64,000 nt of DNA from an uncultured Oscillospiraceae bacterium (GCA_910588935.1 CAJUSM010000001.1:62723-126722); one strand, 5' to 3'; counted from the first letter of the stretch, positions 34,304 to 43,450 are shown. Made by a program: numbers and translations. Notes: generated by a model not told the origin, from the sequence alone.

Positions 34304-35013
34304 CTGACATCACCCCAGTCTTTCTGTTTGGAGATGGGAGCTTTGCAGGTATCATCAAGCGGTTTGACCTTACTGCCGTTATGCTCCATAATTTCCGCAA
34401 ACTCGCAGATATGATAAAGGCCGCTGCCTACCTCCAAGTGGCAATCGTCAATATACCGGCAGGTAAAGTCCCTTGTTTTGCCATCCGGCTGCACAATACG
34501 AATTTTATCGTCATCCTGGATACGGAAAATTTCCTTATAATCCGGCGTGATAAATCGTATACCACTCCGGGCGTTCTGCATATGCCTGTCCAGCCACTTC
34601 CGCTCATAGCAAAAACAGTAGAAATTGTAGTCGCCTTTGGTGGGATTGCACCGCAAAAGGTACGCATAATTTTCGGTATCCACACGAAAACCGTATTCCG
34701 TGGTATAGATCCCCTCAAAGGCACAGTCCGAATACCCCCGGGCATAGTCCTGCATATGCCGGCGGTCTGCAAGCACCGGGCCAAAGCCTTCATCAAAGCG
34801 CAGGGCGTTAATGACTTCGTCAAGCTCTGTCTTGAAAGCGTCGATTTTGCGGCTCACAGCAGTATTAAACCAAGAGGTATAAAACTCCTTGCCGCCACTG
34901 CCAAAATCGCCGCGCAGATAACCGATGGAGCCGGTCTGCATGGAAAGCTGATGGCTTTGGGCATAGGTGTACTTCCGCTCTTCGGCCCGCAGCGGGCGTA
35001 TCGTTATATTCAT
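34300..35013 (-). CDS. ICE-conserved hypothetical protein (237 aa)
   Basis: The soluble protein starts MNITIRPLRAEERKYTYAQS and contains SIGYLRGDFGSGGKEFYTSW and ARGYSDCAFEGIYTTEYGFR. I do not recognise a domain. The ATG overlaps the previous stop (TAATG) and the ribosome binding site AAAAGGAG lies in the end of that gene. It is one of a series of overlapping small genes of unknown function in this ICE family. Confidence 0.7.
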   Translation of the reverse strand: MNITIRPLRAEERKYTYAQSHQLSMQTGSIGYLRGDFGSGGKEFYTSWFNTAVSRKIDAFKTELDEVINALRFDEGFGPVLADRRHMQDYARGYSDCAFEGIYTTEYGFRVDTENYAYLLRCNPTKGDYNFYCFCYERKWLDRHMQNARSGIRFITPDYKEIFRIQDDDKIRIVQPDGKTRDFTCRYIDDCHLEVGSGLYHICEFAEIMEHNGSKVKPLDDTCKAPISKQKDWGDVR

Positions 35014-35282
35014 TAGCGTTCACGCTCCTTTTCTTTAGGCGGTTTCTGTTTATGGGGCCGTTCCTCCAGAAATTCTATTTCCTCCTGGGCGCGGGCGACC
35101 AAATCTTTCTCAGCGGCAAACTGGTCGCTGAAATAATGGCCCCAATAATAATCCGTGCCGCCCGAGCATTTCCAGGTGACAAACTGTCCCGGCGCTTTCG
35201 TGCTTACCCCAAGGACAAACTCGCTCTCGCCAACATGGACGGAGTTTGTAATGATATACCCGGCGTTGATTCGTATATCCAT
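35013..35282 (-). CDS. ICE-conserved hypothetical protein (89 aa)
   Basis: This short protein (NAGYIITNSVHVGESEFVLG) shares its opening pattern with the next gene upstream (DYTIIHSLHIGDREVVLGED), so the two genes may be related by duplication. The ATG directly follows the TAG of that gene, with GGAGG eight bases upstream inside it. Function unknown. Confidence 0.7.
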   Translation of the reverse strand: MDIRINAGYIITNSVHVGESEFVLGVSTKAPGQFVTWKCSGGTDYYWGHYFSDQFAAEKDLVARAQEEIEFLEERPHKQKPPKEKERER

Positions 35283-35891
35283 CTACCGTGCCTCCTGTTC
35301 TTTGCTTTTTTGCTGTTTCTGCCGATACTCCACCAACCCCAGCCTTGCCCATTCCGGCAGTTGCTCCGGCTCCAATATGCCCAGCACGTCCATGCGCTCA
35401 AAGCGGGATTCCTTCCCGGAATACAAGTCCACACAGTAACAGGCCGAGCCGCGGCTATGAGGTGAAGCACCGAAACCGCCGGTGCATAACTTTATCTGCC
35501 GGGTCGCCATGCGGTATTCACGGCGCAGCACCTCCGGTTTAATGACGATTACTTTGTCGGTGAGGTCATCATCGTAAGAGAGCGGGGTACAGTCCCTTGC
35601 CGTGAGCGGCGCATTGGGAATACCCTGAAACTTCGGCGTAAACAGTTCCATGCGAGTTTTCTCTGCCTGTTCTGCAACGCGCTGGCCGTATATTTTGACA
35701 ACTTCGGGGTAATCATCGCCGGCAAGCACATCATCGTACCGGGCGAACAGCCCATTTGACGTGCAGAAAGCGCACATATACCGCTGCCCTTCCTGATTCT
35801 CCATGTCTTCGCCAAGAACGACCTCACGGTCGCCAATGTGCAGGGAGTGGATAATCGTATAATCACCTGCCTGGCGTACCTCATCATTCAT
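35283..35891 (-). CDS. ICE-conserved hypothetical protein (202 aa)
   Basis: The soluble protein has an N-terminal beta segment DYTIIHSLHIGDREVVLGED shared with the 89-residue neighbour and a region with MATRQIKLCTGGFGASPHSR and SACYCVDLYSG. No known domain is recognised. GGAGG in the end of the upstream gene precedes its ATG. The tail KEQEAR encodes the binding site of the next gene. Confidence 0.7.
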   Translation of the reverse strand: MNDEVRQAGDYTIIHSLHIGDREVVLGEDMENQEGQRYMCAFCTSNGLFARYDDVLAGDDYPEVVKIYGQRVAEQAEKTRMELFTPKFQGIPNAPLTARDCTPLSYDDDLTDKVIVIKPEVLRREYRMATRQIKLCTGGFGASPHSRGSACYCVDLYSGKESRFERMDVLGILEPEQLPEWARLGLVEYRQKQQKSKEQEAR

Positions 35892-36120
35892 CCTGCGCTA
35901 CCTCCAAAAGTTCCCGTATAAGCTGCCCTTTCTTCGTTGTGTTCTCCTCCGCCAGCACCTTGTCCTGTACGCACAGCACGGCGCGGATATTGGGGAAGGT
36001 GATTCCGGGTATCTCCACCATTTCCTCCGGCGTGATGGTCAGTATGCGGATAGGGGAATACCCTGCCTGGGCGAAAATGCGGAATAACCTCTGCTCAAAT
36101 CGTTCTCGTTTCACTTGCAT
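35884..36120 (-). CDS. ICE-conserved hypothetical protein (78 aa)
   Basis: The small protein (RFEQRLFRIFAQAGYSPIRI, then TPEEMVEIPGITFPNIRAVL) has a helix-hairpin-helix-like Pro/Gly segment, suggesting nucleic-acid binding, but this is weak. AAGGAG lies three bases before the ATG at 36120 and nine before an in-frame GTG at 36114, so the GTG may be the true start. Confidence 0.6.
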   Translation of the reverse strand: MQVKRERFEQRLFRIFAQAGYSPIRILTITPEEMVEIPGITFPNIRAVLCVQDKVLAEENTTKKGQLIRELLEVAQDE

Positions 36121-36179
36121 ACACTCCTTATTGTAATTTTGGTATGTAGAAGGGACGGCATTTTAGCCGCCCCAGGTCG

Positions 36180-36269
36180 CTACCTTTTCTTATTCCTGGC
36201 TCTCAGAAAAAGGAGCGCCCCGACAATGAACACGACCAGCAAGGCCGTGACAATCGTTTTCGGTTCCAC
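36180..36269 (-). CDS. 29-residue single-pass membrane peptide
   Basis: GTG at 36269 opens a 29-codon frame: VEPKTIVTALLVVFIVGALL followed by FLRARNKKR. It is one hydrophobic helix with a basic tail. The GTG shares its G with the TAG stop of the adhesin gene (TAGTG), and GGAAGGTG lies in the adhesin 3' end, so re-initiation is likely. Possibly a membrane chaperone of the adhesin or the sortase; that is inference. Confidence 0.55.
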   Translation of the reverse strand: MEPKTIVTALLVVFIVGALLFLRARNKKR

Positions 36270-39200
36270 TACTCAGCACCTTCCTCTTTTTTCTTCGCCA
36301 TCACACTGGCAATAAATCCACCACAGCAAGCGGCCATACCCAGCGCGGCCAGCCCCGCCAGCACTTTCCAAAGCAGGGGATGGCTGTCGTCGCCGGTCTT
36401 GGGCGTGTCCGGCACGGTGGGAATCAACTTCACGGTCTGACCCTGGTCGTTAATGTCCGCGTGGGCAGCGATTTCCACGCCATCGCGGTAGATAGATTCA
36501 AAGGCAACAACCTCTGTTTCCGTCGTAATGCCGTCGGCGTTGAAGATAAAGAACACCGTTGCCTCGCCGTCCGCCGTATCAGGAGTGAATGTTGTTTCAG
36601 CATGGATTTCTTTACCGTTTGCAAGGAACGGCTTTCCGGTGGATTTATCCATCAGAATACCGTTGACTGCATACTCCTTGCCGGGGGTCAGGTTCTTATA
36701 GGAAATCACATCCGCAAGCATGATCTCTCCCTTCGCTTTCACTTCCTTTTTGTCGTCAACGCTGGCCTGGGTGCCTATCTCCGGCACATGGACAGTGACG
36801 GTCTGGCCCTCGTCCTCGATATCCGCATGAACGGCCAGCTCGCGGTCTCCCTGATACAAGCTCTCAAACACCACAAGACTGGTGTCGGTTTTTATCAGCT
36901 TCGCGTCAAAGGTGAAGGGGACAACGACCTCGCCAGATGGAGCTTCCGGCACAAAGGTGATTTCAGCGCGAATTTCTTCGTCCCCGGCCAGCAGCGGCTT
37001 ACCGGTGGTCTTGTCCATAAGAACGCCCTTTACCGTGTATTCCTTGCCGGGAATCAGGTGCTGGTAAGCCACGACATCCTCAATGGTGACGGTTTCTGTG
37101 GCAAAAATATCCTTTTCTCCATCCACGGTTGCCGTCGTACCGATTTCAGGGATTTTATCGTTAGTCACAGTGATTTCAACTGTCTTTTCCTCGCCGGTAA
37201 TCTGCACAGGATAAACTTCCTCATTGGGCAGATACCCCTCCGCAGGAGCCATCTCCACAATGAGCCAATCACCGTAGGGGATACCCTCAAACTGGAACAC
37301 GCCGTCCTCGCCGGAGGTAGCGGTCAGAATAGCGCTGTCTTCAGTGAACGCCTCCGTATCAGCCCTGAAAAGCCCAAACACCGCGCCAGCAATGGTGTTG
37401 CCGGTTTCCCGGTCAACTTTCAGCCCTTTGACAGAACCGGCAATGAGATAGTTCTGGATGGGCTTGCCATCGTTTGCGGCAATCTCCACTACTGCCACGT
37501 CCTGACCAGCATATTCAAACACAACCGGGTACTTAGTTTCAGAGAGGACGTAGTGGCTGTCGGTAGCTGTTTCTTTCAGATAGTAACTGCCAAAAGGCAG
37601 GTCAGTGGTAAAAATCGCGTGTCCGTCCTCGTTCACGGAAACGGTTTCCAGCAGGCTGTCGGCGGGGATGGTTGAACCGTCAGCGGCGGTCAAATCCTCG
37701 CCAGCGTAAAGGCCAAAGCTCACCGCCGTAATCTCGCCGTTCATGCCAATGCCGGTCTGCTCGTCCTGTTCCAAGACCTTATCCAGCGAAACAGCAGCTT
37801 TCTGGCGCTCGTTGTAGAAGTCCGCGCCGGTTTCCGTCACCTCGATTTCCTGCCCTGCATACGTCAGCTCCACGGTAGTGGGTTCCGTGTTCAGCACCAT
37901 GCCCTGGGGCGCGGTGATTTCCCTGACCGTGTACTTGCCGAGGTACAGCGCCTTGCTTGAAGCCATGCCACTCTCATCGGTAGTCACGGTATCGACCACC
38001 TCACCGGATTTATACCGCAGAGTACCGTCCAGCGTGTACACATCCTCGGCAGCGCTGATTTCATAGACCGCGCCGGGAAGTCCCTGCACCGCATAAACCG
38101 GCTGGTACACGCCGTCCGATTCTGTTACGGACGCGAACACCTCGCCGGTCTTTCCGACCTTTATAACGCCTTTCTGAGCCACATTTTCCTTTGTAACTTT
38201 CACGATGTTGACGGCGTTCTCCTGGCTGGCATTATCGGCGGTCACATCAAAATAGACCGGCTCGGCGTTCAGCACATAGCCGTAGGGGGCCTGCACCTCC
38301 ACCAGAGAGTAGCCGGTACCGTATTCCAAAGTTTCCGGGGTGAGAAGCCAACCCTCGTCATTGGTGTAAAACGTGTCGATGGTGGTGGGAGTGGGGTAGG
38401 TGAAGCTCTGCGTAATGAGTGTCCCATCCGGGCGGTAAAGCTGGAATCCCGCGCCCGCATAGGGGATAGCCTTGCCGGTTTCCGCGTCCACCTTTGTTAT
38501 CTTGATGAAGCTCTTAAAATTGGCGTTATTGGCAAGGTAGCGGTAGGTCTGGCCGTTTTCGGAAATATAAACGTCAAAGTCGGCCAGCAGCTCACGGCCA
38601 TCCCAGCCCTTGATTTGGTGGACGGTGTAAATGCCGTAGGGCAGCATTTTCGTCTGCGCGAAGCCGTTTTCGTCGCACACAAGGTGGTCGCGCTCGGTAT
38701 CCTTGGCGGCGTCATAGCTGCCGGAAGATTTCAAGAAAACCTCAAACTCCGCGCCAGCCTCCGGGGTTTCAAGCTGGGTGTCGCCGTTGTCGGTGTGCTT
38801 GATGAGGGCGATGTTGCCCTTCTTGACGGTTTCATCTACCGTATCAGCGATAGCGGAGTATTCCACCTCATAATTCTTAGCTTCTGCGCCGATGTGATGG
38901 GCGGTTTCATCCAGCAGATAGCCCTCGGAAGGCTCGATCTCCCGCAGGCTCCAGTTATCGCCGCAGGGGTAATACTGCGTAATAAACTGGCCGTCTGCGT
39001 CGGTGGTGTAGCTGTCCACCAGCTCATCGCCATTATAAATGCCATAGACGGCCCCGGCCAGAGAAGCGTTACCTTGGGGAGCGCCATTTTCGCTATCCCG
39101 CTTGGTGACGGTCAGGCTCCACTTTTTCAGATGGTTGTCGAAAGACTTTTCCGTGACTGTGTTCCACTCCACCGCCGCTGTCTGGCTGGCGGGAATAACA

Positions 39201-40657
39201 TACCGCTCGGGAGTGTCCACTTCCTCCAAGGTGTAGCCGGTGCCGATAAGGACATTCTTGAAATATGCCTTACCGTCTGCGCCCACAACGGCGTATTCGT
39301 CTACTGCCAGCCCGGAAAGAGACGTACCATAAAGATGGAACTTCATGCCCTCAGTCAGCCCATCCTCGGCGGTTTTGGTGACGGTCAAATCACCCCGCCG
39401 GAGCGTGTTGTTGAATGTGACGGTGGCAGTCTGTCCTGCCACAACCGTTACCTCTTGGCTGTCCTGGGGGTTGTACTCATCGGAACTCTGCTCCGTGACG
39501 GTGTAGACGCCGGGCATGAGATTATCAATTTGAATACGGCCACCATCCGCCGTGGTGAAAACATCGTCAACATTCTCGCCTTGGACACGGAAATCCAGGC
39601 CGTCCACGTTGCCGTCCTCTGAGGTCTTGACGATTTCAACGGAGCCATAGGAAACTTTTAGCTTCACATAGGCGGCAATGGGGTCGGTGACGGACTGCGT
39701 GTAGGTCACGGTGTCCTGCTGGCCACTGCTCGGCCCGAAAGAGCCGTCATCCCATACCACCAGCCCCACGCGCTTGGAATCCTTCTTGCTGGCCTTGATA
39801 GTCACCTCGCCGGTGGGAGCGGTGGGGCTGGTGATGGTCAGGGTGTTGCCGCTGGTGGCGAATTTCAGGCCGGCGAAATCCGAAGAAAAATTGTAATTGC
39901 CCAACACCTTGTTGGTGTCGTTCAGGGCGGCGGTGTATTGCGTGCCGTCCCATTCCAGCTCTATGGTCGGTGCCTTGCCCTTGCTCTTAGCCATGAAAGA
40001 CGGCACCTTGCTGTGGTTCTGGACGCTTGTTACCATGCTGTTATACTTGTCCATGATACGAGAACGGAGCGGGTGCCCGGACTTCACGAAATCCAGAACG
40101 GCGTTCTTGCCGCCGGTGCTGACATGGCCGAAGTTCTCGTCGCGTTCGCCCACGATGGTTTCCCAAATCAGAAGCTGCGTTGCGTACACATGGGCCAGCT
40201 TCTCCGCGCCAGCGGCATTTTGCGATACCCAGTTGGGGTCGATAGTGCCGTTATACCCGTACTGCAAAATGCGGCCAATCAGCGACTTGATGGTGTCCCG
40301 GTCGATGGTCTTGTTATAGGCCGAGGGGTAGTTGTCCCAAAAGGTTTCATCCTTGGCGGTGAAGGCTTGGCCGTTGTCGATGGGAACGCCCGGCTCGATA
40401 CAGTAGGCGATTTTTCCGTCGTAAGAGCCGACCGCGAAGGTGGCGAACATATCATAGGCGTCCATGTGCCAGCCGTTCATGAATTGGAGGTCGTCACGAT
40501 CCCAATTCGCTTTGTTGGCCTCCGCGTCCCGGGGGAAGCTGACCATATAGATCTCGGAGCGTTCCCCTGCGGCAAAAGCCGTGGTTGCCAGCCCGGAAAC
40601 GGCCAGCAGGACGGCCATGAACAGGGACAGGGTTCTTTTGAAAAAATTTGCTTTCAT
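36269..40657 (-). CDS. Giant surface adhesin: thioester domain, SpaA/CnaB and VaFE repeats, sorting signal
   Basis: The 1462-residue protein has a signal peptide (1-30, AFA cleavage), an N-terminal thioester domain (Cys86 in YCIEPG; Gln161 in YATQLLIW), multiple SpaA/CnaB-type isopeptide domains (about 350-1140), two VaFE-type repeats (TPGKEY and PGKEYTVKGVLMDKTTGKP-like segments, about 1160-1410), and a C-terminal PKTGD motif, hydrophobic helix and KKKEEGAE tail. It is probably anchored by the sortase B at 10944-11774 and may bind recipients covalently. The ATG at 40657 follows AGGAGG; a frame extension to 40690 runs into a terminator. Confidence 0.9.
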   Translation of the reverse strand: MKANFFKRTLSLFMAVLLAVSGLATTAFAAGERSEIYMVSFPRDAEANKANWDRDDLQFMNGWHMDAYDMFATFAVGSYDGKIAYCIEPGVPIDNGQAFTAKDETFWDNYPSAYNKTIDRDTIKSLIGRILQYGYNGTIDPNWVSQNAAGAEKLAHVYATQLLIWETIVGERDENFGHVSTGGKNAVLDFVKSGHPLRSRIMDKYNSMVTSVQNHSKVPSFMAKSKGKAPTIELEWDGTQYTAALNDTNKVLGNYNFSSDFAGLKFATSGNTLTITSPTAPTGEVTIKASKKDSKRVGLVVWDDGSFGPSSGQQDTVTYTQSVTDPIAAYVKLKVSYGSVEIVKTSEDGNVDGLDFRVQGENVDDVFTTADGGRIQIDNLMPGVYTVTEQSSDEYNPQDSQEVTVVAGQTATVTFNNTLRRGDLTVTKTAEDGLTEGMKFHLYGTSLSGLAVDEYAVVGADGKAYFKNVLIGTGYTLEEVDTPERYVIPASQTAAVEWNTVTEKSFDNHLKKWSLTVTKRDSENGAPQGNASLAGAVYGIYNGDELVDSYTTDADGQFITQYYPCGDNWSLREIEPSEGYLLDETAHHIGAEAKNYEVEYSAIADTVDETVKKGNIALIKHTDNGDTQLETPEAGAEFEVFLKSSGSYDAAKDTERDHLVCDENGFAQTKMLPYGIYTVHQIKGWDGRELLADFDVYISENGQTYRYLANNANFKSFIKITKVDAETGKAIPYAGAGFQLYRPDGTLITQSFTYPTPTTIDTFYTNDEGWLLTPETLEYGTGYSLVEVQAPYGYVLNAEPVYFDVTADNASQENAVNIVKVTKENVAQKGVIKVGKTGEVFASVTESDGVYQPVYAVQGLPGAVYEISAAEDVYTLDGTLRYKSGEVVDTVTTDESGMASSKALYLGKYTVREITAPQGMVLNTEPTTVELTYAGQEIEVTETGADFYNERQKAAVSLDKVLEQDEQTGIGMNGEITAVSFGLYAGEDLTAADGSTIPADSLLETVSVNEDGHAIFTTDLPFGSYYLKETATDSHYVLSETKYPVVFEYAGQDVAVVEIAANDGKPIQNYLIAGSVKGLKVDRETGNTIAGAVFGLFRADTEAFTEDSAILTATSGEDGVFQFEGIPYGDWLIVEMAPAEGYLPNEEVYPVQITGEEKTVEITVTNDKIPEIGTTATVDGEKDIFATETVTIEDVVAYQHLIPGKEYTVKGVLMDKTTGKPLLAGDEEIRAEITFVPEAPSGEVVVPFTFDAKLIKTDTSLVVFESLYQGDRELAVHADIEDEGQTVTVHVPEIGTQASVDDKKEVKAKGEIMLADVISYKNLTPGKEYAVNGILMDKSTGKPFLANGKEIHAETTFTPDTADGEATVFFIFNADGITTETEVVAFESIYRDGVEIAAHADINDQGQTVKLIPTVPDTPKTGDDSHPLLWKVLAGLAALGMAACCGGFIASVMAKKKEEGAE

Positions 40658-40676
40658 TGAGTGCCTCCTTTTTGAC

Positions 40677-40709
40677 ACAAAAAAAGACACACCGTTTTAA
40701 GGGTGTGTC
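40677..40709 (-). terminator. Terminator/attenuator between lipoprotein and adhesin genes
   Basis: On the minus strand GACACACCC / GGTGTGTC with a short loop is followed by TTTTTTT. Only about 12 bases separate the U-run from the adhesin ribosome binding site (AGGAGG), so there is no room for a promoter. Adhesin expression must depend on read-through. Confidence 0.75.
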
Positions 40710-40727
40710 AGTGTGATTTATTTACTT

Positions 40728-41444
40728 TTAGGCATAGCCGATATAAATGTTGTAGCTGCCACCGCCAGCCGATTCAGACCAAATCCACACGTCTGTGATG
40801 TCTGGATCATTGGCATAACGGTTGAGCCTGCTCTGAATGTCGCTCTCAATATTCTGGCAATAAGCGCCTGCGGGAATTGGATTATCCCAGCAGTCTACCG
40901 CTGAGCTTTCTAAAGTCAGGCCCACGCCAGCGGCGTAGCTTTGCGCGTAGCCTACCCAATAGCCGATGTCAAAGGCAGGTTCCTCGACCACCGGCTCCGA
41001 GGTTGGCTCTGGCGGCGCTGGTGTTGGGGCTGGCGGCTCCGGCGTGGGAACAGGAGTGGGAACTGGCATCGGCTCCGGCGTGGGTGCCGGGGTAGAAACA
41101 GCTTGCACTTTCGGCTGCGGTTTTGGTGTAGAAATTTCTTGTTTTGGTGGTTCGGTGGAGCGAACTGCCGGGGAATCTTCTTTCTGAGCAGCTTGCTTTT
41201 CTTTTTCCCTTTCAGCGAGTTTTGGAGTGGATTTTTGGCGCTCAGTGATGGTAACGGGTGCTTTGCTGGAAACAGCAGTCTTTTTACTCTCCGAAGAAGA
41301 AGCGGGCCGCTCAACCGCCGAACTTGCAGCGCTTATTACTTGTGTGGAATCGACCCCCGAGGCCTCTGGAATTTGCACATCTGTGCAGCCGGACAACGAA
41401 AAAATCATCAGTGCAGCAGCCAAGCATCGTATGTGTTTTTTCAT
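40728..41444 (-). CDS. Lipoprotein with Pro-rich wall-spanning stalk
   Basis: The 238-residue protein has a lipoprotein signal peptide (FSLSGC lipobox, Cys near residue 20), a charged Ser/Lys region, a long Pro-rich stalk (about 95-150; PTPEP/PVPTP repeats) and a compact C-terminal domain (about 155-238; YWVGYAQSYAAGVGLTLESS, ending YNIYIGYA). It is exported and membrane anchored, with the stalk suited to cross the wall. It lies between parB and the adhesin gene; mating-pair formation is a plausible role. AAGGAGG precedes the ATG. Confidence 0.82.
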   Translation of the reverse strand: MKKHIRCLAAALMIFSLSGCTDVQIPEASGVDSTQVISAASSAVERPASSSESKKTAVSSKAPVTITERQKSTPKLAEREKEKQAAQKEDSPAVRSTEPPKQEISTPKPQPKVQAVSTPAPTPEPMPVPTPVPTPEPPAPTPAPPEPTSEPVVEEPAFDIGYWVGYAQSYAAGVGLTLESSAVDCWDNPIPAGAYCQNIESDIQSRLNRYANDPDITDVWIWSESAGGGSYNIYIGYA

Positions 41445-41628
41445 GGAAATTACCTCCTTATGTGCTTATATTGTAAGCAAAAAGGAGTTCCATTTCAAAG
41501 GTGCGAATCCGGCATTTACACTTCTCTTTTTTCAGTTAGTACAGCAGGTAAGAGGGGGTGAGGTGTGGAGAGGGGGAGCGCCATAAAACCACAATTTTCA
41601 TACAGGCATAGCTGCCCCTTGTGAGTGC

Positions 41629-42576
41629 CTACCGCTCCATTTCCCGCTGGCGCTTGCGGTACATTTCCAGCGCCTTGACGATAGTATCCTCAATTTTCTG
41701 CGCGGGCGTCCCCGGCGCAAAATACTTGCTGATACGCTCCTTGGGAATCTTGAATTGCTCCACCTGATTGCCTTTTTCCTCCTGCATGATGGACAGCATG
41801 ACGTCCTCGTTGAGCTTTCCGGCCTGAGAGAAATCCTTCATCTTGATGGCCTGGGCGTGGGAGGGCGTACAGTCCTCTACCTCGATAAGCTCAAAAAGGG
41901 CCGTCTGTTCCTCCGGGGTCAGGTAGGAAAGTTCTACTGCGGGACGGAGCGCCATTTGAGGCTTGTCCTTTTCTTTCAGCACGGAATTGTCTACTAAATC
42001 CAGCAGGTCGGGGGTAAGGTTGGTTAGGCAGATATAGCGTTGTATTTGGGTTTTACTGTCGGGGGACTGCGCGGCCAATTCTAAATTTGACCTCGTTCCT
42101 AAATTCGGCCCCACTGGGGCCGAATTTTTGGGTCTACCCACTTGTCGCCGCATCGCGTCCAGCTTCATTTTATAGGCAAACGCCTTCTCGCTGGGGAGAA
42201 TCTGCTCCCTCTGCAAATTGGAATCCACCATGATAATAGTGGCTTCATCGTCCGTCAACTCGCGGACAATGCAGGGTACCGTTTCCAATCCGGCCAACTC
42301 ACTGGCCTTCTTGCGCCTATGCCCTGCCACCATCTCATACCCGCCCTCCGGCTTGGGACGGACTAAACCGGGAACAAGAACGCCGTACTGCCGCACGCTG
42401 TCGGCCATCTCCGTCATGCTCTCGTCCATGCGCACCTTGAAGGGGTGATTAGGAAAATCACTGATTTCACTAAGCGGAATATCCATGACGCTCTCCCGCT
42501 TTTCCTCGTCCCGCTGGGCCTGGGTGGTGAACAGGCTATCTACTGAGAGCAGATTTGCTGCGCTGTTTATTGCCAA
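41629..42576 (-). CDS. parB: ParB/Spo0J-family partition protein
   Basis: The 315-residue protein has the ParB nuclease-like CTPase domain (about 30-125; IPLSEISDFPNHPFKVR, GVLVPGLVRP, GHRRKKASELAGLETVPCIV in part: AGHRRKKASE) and a helix-turn-helix region (about 180-260). The start is TTG at 42576, nine bases after GGAGG inside the parA end (41-base overlap). With ParA it probably stabilises the circular ICE form. No parS site was recognised. Confidence 0.92.
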   Translation of the reverse strand: MAINSAANLLSVDSLFTTQAQRDEEKRESVMDIPLSEISDFPNHPFKVRMDESMTEMADSVRQYGVLVPGLVRPKPEGGYEMVAGHRRKKASELAGLETVPCIVRELTDDEATIIMVDSNLQREQILPSEKAFAYKMKLDAMRRQVGRPKNSAPVGPNLGTRSNLELAAQSPDSKTQIQRYICLTNLTPDLLDLVDNSVLKEKDKPQMALRPAVELSYLTPEEQTALFELIEVEDCTPSHAQAIKMKDFSQAGKLNEDVMLSIMQEEKGNQVEQFKIPKERISKYFAPGTPAQKIEDTIVKALEMYRKRQREMER

Positions 42577-43354
42577 TCTCCGTCACCTCCTTCACCAGAC
42601 TGCGGTAACTATCAGCGGCGCGGCCCCTGGGTTCATGCCGGAAAATGCTCTTGTCTGCCGTGCTGATTTCTGCAAGCCGAACTGTAGCGGGAATGACTGT
42701 CTGCAAGACGGGCAGATATTTCCCGAAGTTCTCCTTGACCGATTTCACGATGTCCTTACGGAAATTGGTGTCGTTGGCCATGGTCAGGAAAGCCCCGCCG
42801 ATTTTGAGCTTGGGGTTGATGTGCTGTTGGACGTTCTGTACCGTGCCAATCAGCTCGGTCATGTCCTCGGCGGCAAGGTAGTCCGCCTGCACCGGGATAA
42901 GCACATAGTCAGCGGCGGACAGAGCGTTGATTACCAGCATACCCAGCGAGGGGCGGCAGTCCAGAAGCACATAATCATACTCGCTTTTGACATCTTCCAG
43001 ATACTGCCTCAATACAGTTTCCCGGCTGAAGGCGTTGACCAGCCCAATCTCCACCGCCGTTAGGGAACGGTTTGCCGGAACGAAGTCAAAGCCTTCGCCA
43101 TGGTGCATGATTTCCGGGTGGCCTTCCCTGGGGACATTGGCAACGATATCGTTCATGACGTTGCCCAGGGTCAGGGGAAGGTCGTGGGGTCTGCGTTGGC
43201 CCAGCATTTTGGTTAGGTCGCCCTGGGGGTCAACGTCTACAAGCAGAACGCGTTTGCCGTCCATGGCTAGACCAGCGCCCAGGTTGAATACGGTCGTGCT
43301 TTTTCCGACGCCGCCTTTCTGATTCGCTACCGCGATTACTTTCGTGTTTGCCAT
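42536..43354 (-). CDS. parA: ParA-family partition ATPase
   Basis: The 272-residue ATPase has the deviant Walker A KGGVGKST (about residues 11-18), the switch DVDPQGD and the DCRPSLG segment typical of ParA/Soj. The start at 43354 has AGGAGG upstream and yields MANTKVIAVANQKGGVGK; a longer frame to 43396 is rejected. It heads the ParA-ParB-lipoprotein-adhesin operon. Confidence 0.94.
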   Translation of the reverse strand: MANTKVIAVANQKGGVGKSTTVFNLGAGLAMDGKRVLLVDVDPQGDLTKMLGQRRPHDLPLTLGNVMNDIVANVPREGHPEIMHHGEGFDFVPANRSLTAVEIGLVNAFSRETVLRQYLEDVKSEYDYVLLDCRPSLGMLVINALSAADYVLIPVQADYLAAEDMTELIGTVQNVQQHINPKLKIGGAFLTMANDTNFRKDIVKSVKENFGKYLPVLQTVIPATVRLAEISTADKSIFRHEPRGRAADSYRSLVKEVTEIGNKQRSKSALSR

Positions 43355-43421
43355 ATGGGTTCCTCCTTTCCAATGAATTAGCCGCCTACAATTCAATGGA
43401 CGGCTATGTAGTGATTATCTC

Positions 43422-43450
43422 TTGCTATTGCCCTGGGGATATGGTACACT
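43422..43450 (+). promoter_or_regulatory. Promoter of the Fic gene
   Basis: TTGCTA (43422-43427), 17 bases, TACACT (43445-43450), 36 bases before the Fic start, with GTAGGAGG between. Confidence 0.55.

Noticed and set aside
40950..41190. Pro-rich repeats in the lipoprotein gene as a CRISPR-like or tandem DNA repeat
   Set aside because: The repeats are imperfect codon-level PTPEP/PVPTP units in a coding frame, with no spacers.
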